DNA of 64,000 nt, taken from NCBI GenBank assembly GCA_944392565.1, contig CALXWX010000001.1:313444-377443 (forward strand), written 5' to 3'. The notes beneath the pieces were generated by a model. That model worked only from the letters and a program-made list of their open reading frames with translations, was not told where the DNA came from and made no database searches. The DNA is from an uncultured Alphaproteobacteria bacterium. Lineage in GTDB: Bacteria; Pseudomonadota; Alphaproteobacteria; Rs-D84. Numbering within the stretch: position 1 is the stretch's first letter; every line of letters begins with the position of its first letter. The translations under genes and the position numbers were made by a program. Shown here piece by piece: positions 59,374-64,000 of the stretch.

Positions 59374-60375
59374 ATGAAAAAAAATATCGCCAAGAAAAAT
59401 TCATCATCCAAAAAAAATACACGCATGGCGGCAAAACCTGTTGCGTTAACATCGGACAAGAAACAATCTGCGGTCAGTCCATGGTCCGTATCAATATATG
59501 TTTATTGGTTTATAATATTATTCTTTATTGCGGCAACATTTTATATACTGGGGCGCAGTCATGGAATTTCAAACAATGCATCCGGGGTTAATAATGTTGA
59601 AATCACCGAAGAAGCATTATTACAGGCATCTGATTATTATGAAGATGGCAAAACAAAATTATTATCTGGCGATGTGAATGGTGCGATTGCTGATTTAACA
59701 ACCGCGATTGATTCTGGGGATGCCGATGTAAATGCATATATCCTGCGTGGCGAAGCGTATATGCAAATGGCAAATTATCGTGATGCATTATCTGATTTTA
59801 ATACAGCAATTGAAATGGATTCAATGAATGCGGTTGCATATTATGATCGTGCATTATTGAATATGCGTCTGGAAGATTATAATACCGCATTAAATGATAT
59901 AAATAATGCATTGGCGGCACAAACCGCAAAGCCCAGTGCGGTTTTGCAAATGCGTGATTTATATGCAAAGCGTGGGCGCCTGAACCTGTGGTTAAAGAAT
60001 TGGGATGGGGCAATTGCCGATTACACCAATTCACTGGCGCGCCCAGATGGTGTTGTTGATCCATCTGTTTATGCCGAACGCGCCGAAGCATATACTGCAA
60101 TCGGCAATTATGCAGATGCGATAAATGATTATGCCACGGCAATTCGCATTATATCTGAACAAATCCAGGGTGCAACAACCGCTGCACAACGCGAAAGCCA
60201 ATCCAGTGCCGCAATGGCATATTTTGAAAAATCAGCGGCATTAAATATCGCTTTGGGCAATGTTGATGCGGCACGCGGCGATTTAAATTCTGCATATACA
60301 ATCGCGGCGGCATTACTGGATAATGACAGCATGGACAGAATCCAGGGTGTTTTAAGTAATTTACAGGGTCAGTAA
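59374..60375 (+). CDS. Membrane-anchored TPR protein
   Basis: A Lys-rich cytoplasmic tail (about 38 residues) precedes a membrane helix at about residues 46-66. Then several TPR units follow (GDVNGAIADLTTAIDSGDADVNAYILRG, NYRDALSDFNTAIEMD, NWDGAIADYTNSLA, NYADAINDYATAI). It probably scaffolds a periplasmic complex. AAGGAAGGGAG gives a strong start. It follows rluB closely and is ended by a terminator. Confidence 0.78.
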   Translation: MKKNIAKKNSSSKKNTRMAAKPVALTSDKKQSAVSPWSVSIYVYWFIILFFIAATFYILGRSHGISNNASGVNNVEITEEALLQASDYYEDGKTKLLSGDVNGAIADLTTAIDSGDADVNAYILRGEAYMQMANYRDALSDFNTAIEMDSMNAVAYYDRALLNMRLEDYNTALNDINNALAAQTAKPSAVLQMRDLYAKRGRLNLWLKNWDGAIADYTNSLARPDGVVDPSVYAERAEAYTAIGNYADAINDYATAIRIISEQIQGATTAAQRESQSSAAMAYFEKSAALNIALGNVDAARGDLNSAYTIAAALLDNDSMDRIQGVLSNLQGQ

Positions 60376-60388
60376 ATTATACATTAAT

Positions 60389-60417
60389 AAAAAATCCCGC
60401 ATTTGCGGGATTTTTTT
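60389..60417. terminator. bidirectional terminator (TPR gene / fabZ)
   Basis: The stem AAAATCCCGCA/TGCGGGATTTT is followed by T7. Confidence 0.85.
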
Positions 60418-60868
60418 ATATTTGTTTTTCCATCGGATTATGTGAATCCATAATTGCGGTAAATGTGGCTTCGGATACTTTTTTCCCGCTGACCATTGCA
60501 ATTCCATGGAATTTATACAGGCGCATTTTTGACATAATTAATTCAACATGCAATTCCAAAACATCACCTGGTTTTACCATGTGTGAAAACTTTATTTTTT
60601 CCATGGTTGTGAAATATCCTAATGTTTTTCCATCGCTGACGCCCAAACGCGCCAGCGCGATAAAACATGCGGTTTGTGCCAATGCTTCGATTGTTAATAC
60701 ACCCGGCATAATTGGATTGCCCGGAAAGTGTCCTGCACACCAAAATTCGTCATCGCGAACATATTTTATCCCAACACCACTGGTTTCATTATATTCGCGT
60801 ATTTCATCGACCAATCGCATTGCGCCACGATGTGGAATAACTTTTTCAATACCTTTTGCGTCTATCAT
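60416..60868 (-). CDS. fabZ: 3-hydroxyacyl-ACP dehydratase FabZ
   Basis: FabZ dehydrates hydroxyacyl-ACPs. The hot-dog fold has the catalytic His in GHFPGNPIMPGVLTIEALAQ with the downstream Glu. Its 150 aa are normal. It follows lpxD as in the conserved skp-lpxD-fabZ cluster; lpxA does not follow. Confidence 0.95.
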   Translation of the reverse strand: MIDAKGIEKVIPHRGAMRLVDEIREYNETSGVGIKYVRDDEFWCAGHFPGNPIMPGVLTIEALAQTACFIALARLGVSDGKTLGYFTTMEKIKFSHMVKPGDVLELHVELIMSKMRLYKFHGIAMVSGKKVSEATFTAIMDSHNPMEKQI

Positions 60869-60886
60869 ATATAATGCTCCTGTAAT

Positions 60887-61930
60887 TTAGTTTTTTGTAT
60901 TTTTTCGCAACCATGCATAGTGGCGCATAAATTCTGTGCCTGGACCCGCCGGATATCCCATATAACGCGCCCCATCTGGAATATTTCTGAATACACCACT
61001 GTGTGCGCCAACTTCTGCATCATTGCCAATATGGACGCCGTTTGCGATACCAACCTGACCCGCCAACAGCACGCGGTCGCCAACGACAACGCCGCCCGCC
61101 AGTCCAACACCAGATGCCAAAAAGCATTCAGCCCCCACAACAACACCATGTGCAATTTGACACAGATTATCAATTTTTGTCCCGTCGCCAATTTTTGTAT
61201 CTGTCATTGCGCCACGATCAATACATGTGTTTGCGCCCACAGATACGCGGTCGCCAATCACAACACGCCCGACATGTGGGATAAATATGTTGTGTCCGTT
61301 TTGGCGGGTATAACCAAAACCATCCTTGCCAATAACGGCGCCAGCATTTATCACACAGTCCGCGCCAATTGTTGCATTTTCGATATGTGCGCCTGTTTGA
61401 ACAATTGTGCCGCGCCCAATTGTGACATTTTTACCAATATATGCATTTGGATAAATTTTTACATCTGGTTCGATAACGGCGCCGCGTTCAATTGTTGCAA
61501 ATTGCCCGATATATACACTGGCGCGATTTCGGAAAAATACGCCGCGTTCAATCATTGCATGACGACTGATTCCGCGCCGTGGTGGTTCGCGGTAAATTTC
61601 ACCCAATATTTTTACAATATTACCACGCGGACTGTCTGTTATTAATAATGTTGCGCCATTGGGGGCGTCCGCCACATGTTCTGGTTGTACCAGAATAACA
61701 CTGGCACGTGTATTTTTTAATACATCAATTGGCAATATTTTAAATGCCGCACTGTTTTGTTCGGTTGAATAAAAAGCCAATTGCCCAGGTTTCGCATCTG
61801 CAATCGGCGCAACGCCGCGTACAGTTGTTTCCGGATTTCCACGCAGTTCCAGACCAAATTTTTCCGCCAGTTGCCCCGCCGTTGTTTGAACTCCGGCTGG
61901 TGCCATCAAAGATTTTATTTTGCTTAACAT
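60887..61930 (-). CDS. lpxD: UDP-3-O-acylglucosamine N-acyltransferase LpxD
   Basis: LpxD adds the N-linked acyl chain in lipid A synthesis. The N-terminal uridine-binding domain precedes a left-handed beta-helix of many hexapeptide repeats with the catalytic His in the region [17 protein letters not shown] choose ATG 61930 (MLSKIKSL), since a TATAAT box precedes it; TTG 61957 is possible. Its 347 aa are normal. Confidence 0.95.
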   Translation of the reverse strand: MLSKIKSLMAPAGVQTTAGQLAEKFGLELRGNPETTVRGVAPIADAKPGQLAFYSTEQNSAAFKILPIDVLKNTRASVILVQPEHVADAPNGATLLITDSPRGNIVKILGEIYREPPRRGISRHAMIERGVFFRNRASVYIGQFATIERGAVIEPDVKIYPNAYIGKNVTIGRGTIVQTGAHIENATIGADCVINAGAVIGKDGFGYTRQNGHNIFIPHVGRVVIGDRVSVGANTCIDRGAMTDTKIGDGTKIDNLCQIAHGVVVGAECFLASGVGLAGGVVVGDRVLLAGQVGIANGVHIGNDAEVGAHSGVFRNIPDGARYMGYPAGPGTEFMRHYAWLRKNTKN

Positions 61931-61980
61931 GTCCGGATTATACCCGATTTTTTTCAAATTAAAAGCAGAATTTAGATATA

Positions 61981-62013
61981 AAAACAGTCGCCAAAATGGC
62001 GACTGATTTATTT
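61981..62013 (-). terminator. terminator after skp
   Basis: The stem CAGTCGCC/GGCGACTG with loop AAAAT lies between skp and lpxD. It separates them partly from each other. Confidence 0.7.
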
Positions 62014-62027
62014 ACTTTTGATTTATT

Positions 62028-62696
62028 TTAGAAACCCTGGGGTGTATCCATTTTTATATTAGATACTTTTTTATTTAACGCAGAAATAACTTCTTCGGTT
62101 ATATCCAGGTTTTCTGCATTGCTGCCGATGCGGGCAAAACGACCATCGATTACCAATGACAGATTTTTCTTTGCAATGATACCTTCGATAACAGGGTCCA
62201 AATGTTCTTTTTGGATTTTGTTCAGTGCATTTTGGAATGAAATTTCGATGCTTTGCGCGCGTTCTGTCAAATCGCGTTGCAGTTCATTTACACGATTTTG
62301 ATAATCAACGATACGGCGTTGCAACGCATCACGCGATAAAACATCTTGTGATTTTTCAATTTCTGCCTTTTCTGATTCCAGTTCTTTTTGTCTGGATTCC
62401 AGTTCATCGCGCAGTTCATTTTCATATTTTTGACGCTGTGCGGTCAGGTCTTTTAAAACATCTGCCTGGGTCTGGATTGCATCCATCCGAATTACTGCCA
62501 TGCGTAATTCTGCGCCTGTTGCGGCATCTGTGCTGACTGTTTCGATTGCTTCTTCAACACTTGCCCCCCCCGAATTACCGCGCACTGCACTGATTACCCA
62601 TATACCCAACGCCGCCACAACAACGACAATTGCCGCGATAATGCCGGTTTTTACATATTTTTTTACAGCCCCATTGGCTGGTGTTTTATTTGCCAT
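62028..62696 (-). CDS. skp: OmpH/Skp-like periplasmic chaperone with membrane anchor
   Basis: Skp holds unfolded outer-membrane proteins. The C-terminal roughly 150 residues form the Skp coiled-coil (RQKYENELRDELESRQKELESEKAEIEKS) and end with the body domain. Instead of a cleavable signal, a basic tail and a hydrophobic helix (about residues 20-42) suggest an uncleaved anchor. The start is ATG 62696 with AAGGATGGA. It is 97 nt ahead of lpxD, with a hairpin between. Confidence 0.85.
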   Translation of the reverse strand: MANKTPANGAVKKYVKTGIIAAIVVVVAALGIWVISAVRGNSGGASVEEAIETVSTDAATGAELRMAVIRMDAIQTQADVLKDLTAQRQKYENELRDELESRQKELESEKAEIEKSQDVLSRDALQRRIVDYQNRVNELQRDLTERAQSIEISFQNALNKIQKEHLDPVIEGIIAKKNLSLVIDGRFARIGSNAENLDITEEVISALNKKVSNIKMDTPQGF

Positions 62697-62777
62697 AATT
62701 TCCATCCTTTTTTGTATGTTCTGTGGTCAGTATAGCAACAAAAATTTTAAATTGAAAGCGAAACTTGTTCTTAAATT

Positions 62778-63452
62778 TTATCGTGCTGGAACGATTCTGA
62801 TTTCAACGCGCCGGTTGGTCAGCCGACCAATGTCATCCTGGGCGGCAATGGGGCGCGCCGCGCCACGACCGACAATAAACATACGCGCCGTGTTTATATC
62901 ATGCTGGGATAAAAATACACCAACCCGCTGTGCCATATCCAGGGACAGTGCATTTGCCTGGCGTGATGCCATTGCGTCCGTATATCCGGCGATTTCAAAG
63001 AATGTTGCATCATATTTTTTCAAAATTTTTGCAATGGTTTTCAGTGTATCTGCGCCATCAGGCGAAATATCCGCAACATCCAGTTCCATAATCGCATCGC
63101 GTACCAGAATTACAACAACATCGGTACCGGCGCGTTGTACAGAAATTCCTGGCTTGCGTAATGCGTCATATAATTCATATTCCAGCCGGGACATATAATT
63201 TATACTGATTGCATTGTCATTTGCGATCTTGTCGCCATAATCCAGTGTTGCTGGTGCGTCAGTATCTGTAACCAATTTTCCCCCCGCGCCCAAGTATACA
63301 GGACGCTTTGCAACGCGCGACATTTCTGTCATGTCGGTAAAACTGGCACCGCGCAGATAATTTGACCATGTATTACGGGCAGGACTGTGATACTGCATGC
63401 ATCCTGCTAGAAAAATAAAAGACAGTAAAAAAATATTACCCCGTATCTGCAT
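62778..63452 (-). CDS. OmpA-domain lipoprotein
   Basis: A lipoprotein signal ends in LAGC (lipidated Cys at residue 18). The C-terminal OmpA-like region (FFEIAGYTDAMASRQANALSLDMAQRV, RGAARPIAAQDDIGRLTNRRVEIRI) follows a roughly 85-residue N-terminal part unlike the YiaD type. It would anchor the outer membrane to peptidoglycan. It is preceded by the pilin-like gene 8 nt upstream, which suggests a shared role. Confidence 0.82.
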   Translation of the reverse strand: MQIRGNIFLLSFIFLAGCMQYHSPARNTWSNYLRGASFTDMTEMSRVAKRPVYLGAGGKLVTDTDAPATLDYGDKIANDNAISINYMSRLEYELYDALRKPGISVQRAGTDVVVILVRDAIMELDVADISPDGADTLKTIAKILKKYDATFFEIAGYTDAMASRQANALSLDMAQRVGVFLSQHDINTARMFIVGRGAARPIAAQDDIGRLTNRRVEIRIVPAR

Positions 63453-63460
63453 TAATTTAA

Positions 63461-63919
63461 TTATTTTACAATGAACGAAATCTGATTAGTATCTGTTGAA
63501 AAACAGTTTGCCGAAATATCTGTTTCAAATCCGTTAACAGTAATCGATGTCGCCCATTTTGGCATTGTTGTTGTAAAGTATTCACATTCACCCTGGCTTA
63601 ATTGTGTTAAATTAATTGAAAACCCCGCGCCATCGTCAATTGATGTTATCGACCAATCATTACCGCCAATTGGCGCATTTGTATTATCCAGCGCGCCCGC
63701 GGATACCAAGTATTCAACAGAAACACCGTTATAATCGCCGCGCATACCCATTAATAAATTTGTGTCTTTTGCAATTTGTTCCAGTTCAACGGATGCAATC
63801 TTTCGCACTTGGTTATTACGAATAACATTATACATCGCAATCGCCGCCCCACCCATTAATCCGGCAATTGCCAACACACCGATAATTTCGATTAATGATG
63901 CACCAGATTCTTGTTTCAT
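63461..63919 (-). CDS. Type IV pilin-like protein (class III signal peptide)
   Basis: The N-terminus MKQESGASLIEIIGVLAIAGLMGG is a short basic leader, a Gly before the cleavage point and then a hydrophobic helix with Glu at mature position 5. This is the prepilin peptidase signature. The C-terminal domain has two Cys (CEYFTTTM, NCFSTD) that may form the D-loop disulfide. Its 152 aa fit type IVb pilins or pseudopilins. Pilus machinery is not seen in the window. Confidence 0.78.
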   Translation of the reverse strand: MKQESGASLIEIIGVLAIAGLMGGAAIAMYNVIRNNQVRKIASVELEQIAKDTNLLMGMRGDYNGVSVEYLVSAGALDNTNAPIGGNDWSITSIDDGAGFSINLTQLSQGECEYFTTTMPKWATSITVNGFETDISANCFSTDTNQISFIVK

Positions 63920-63936
63920 GTATTTTTCCTTTTTAT

Positions 63937-64000
63937 TTATTTTACACCCACAATTTCTGCATTTTCAAATAAACTCATTGCACTGGCGACCATTGGATCT
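63937..64000 (-). CDS. C-terminal end of a protein (partial, possibly DnaX)
   Basis: The frame is open from the window edge and ends with ...ENAEIVGVK and TAA at 63937-63939. The spacing DPMVASAMSLFENAEIV loosely resembles the last residues of DNA polymerase III tau/gamma, but this is a weak guess from about 20 residues. Confidence 0.3.
   Translation of the reverse strand, partial: DPMVASAMSLFENAEIVGVK

Overview
The window looks like chromosome from a host-associated alphaproteobacterium, moderately AT-rich, using the standard bacterial code (UGG for Trp, UGA only as stop). The main pointers are an alpha-type SspB, an alphaproteobacterial XRE regulator, LptF/LptD/Skp/LpxD outer-membrane genes, a eukaryote-like IleRS of the rickettsial kind, an unlinked VirD4-type coupling protein and many shortened housekeeping proteins (MnmG, BamB, GpsA, SurA). 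An uncultured gut or symbiotic lineage near Rickettsiales/Holosporales fits best, but this is inference from gene content only.

Layout. 0-5 kb: two tiny membrane ORFs, then a leftward unit tRNA-Thr(CGU)-ileS-hypothetical-nth, and a rightward YetF-like gene. 5-12 kb: leftward metG-queH-fabD-fabG-mnmG, with a DUF559 nuclease element lodged in frame inside queH. 12-13.6 kb: tRNA-Val(GAC), a divergent structured leader with a 62-aa ORF, and mreB. 13.7-18.2 kb: rnpA-yidD, accB-accC, pal, a UDG-like gene and infC with an AUU start. 18-21 kb: macA-tolC and tRNA-Cys followed by a repeated hairpin cassette. 21-29 kb: recF-sspB, parA-parB, a membrane-anchored HExxH protein, rsmG, a TPR protein with gpsA, and an XRE regulator facing a structured RNA. 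29-31.4 kb: the MacB-like ABC transporter. 31.5-39 kb: xseB-mutS-hypothetical-truB-rpsO, pnp, ybaB, and tRNA-Val(UAC) with a second tRNA-anchored hairpin cassette. 39-46 kb: a transglutaminase-like protein, an OmpA lipoprotein, and leftward lptF-lptD-surA-rlmN. 46-55 kb: nusA-infB, der, a Yip1-like protein, bamB with its yfgM-like partner, rpoH and a beta-barrel. 55.7-64 kb: virD4, rsmE-rluB, a TPR protein, skp-lpxD-fabZ, an OmpA lipoprotein, a type IV pilin-like protein and the tail of a further gene.

The genes form translation and tRNA modification, fatty-acid and envelope biogenesis, efflux and chromosome-maintenance modules in short operons. Neighbouring operons are mostly separated by stereotyped bidirectional terminators with CCGG-type or CCCG-type stems. 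Several genes have strong promoters whose -10 lies only 7-10 nt before the start codon, suggesting leaderless mRNAs.

The least ordinary signals are non-coding or composite: (1) the DUF559 element with 12-bp inverted ends inside QueH; (2) a five-way-junction RNA with alternative pairings between the XRE gene and a 31-aa ORF; (3) a terminator/antiterminator leader before a 62-aa ORF, whose promoter shares a palindromic -35 with a divergent tRNA promoter; (4) two tRNA genes followed by hairpin-rich cassettes ending in a copy of the tRNA 3' end.
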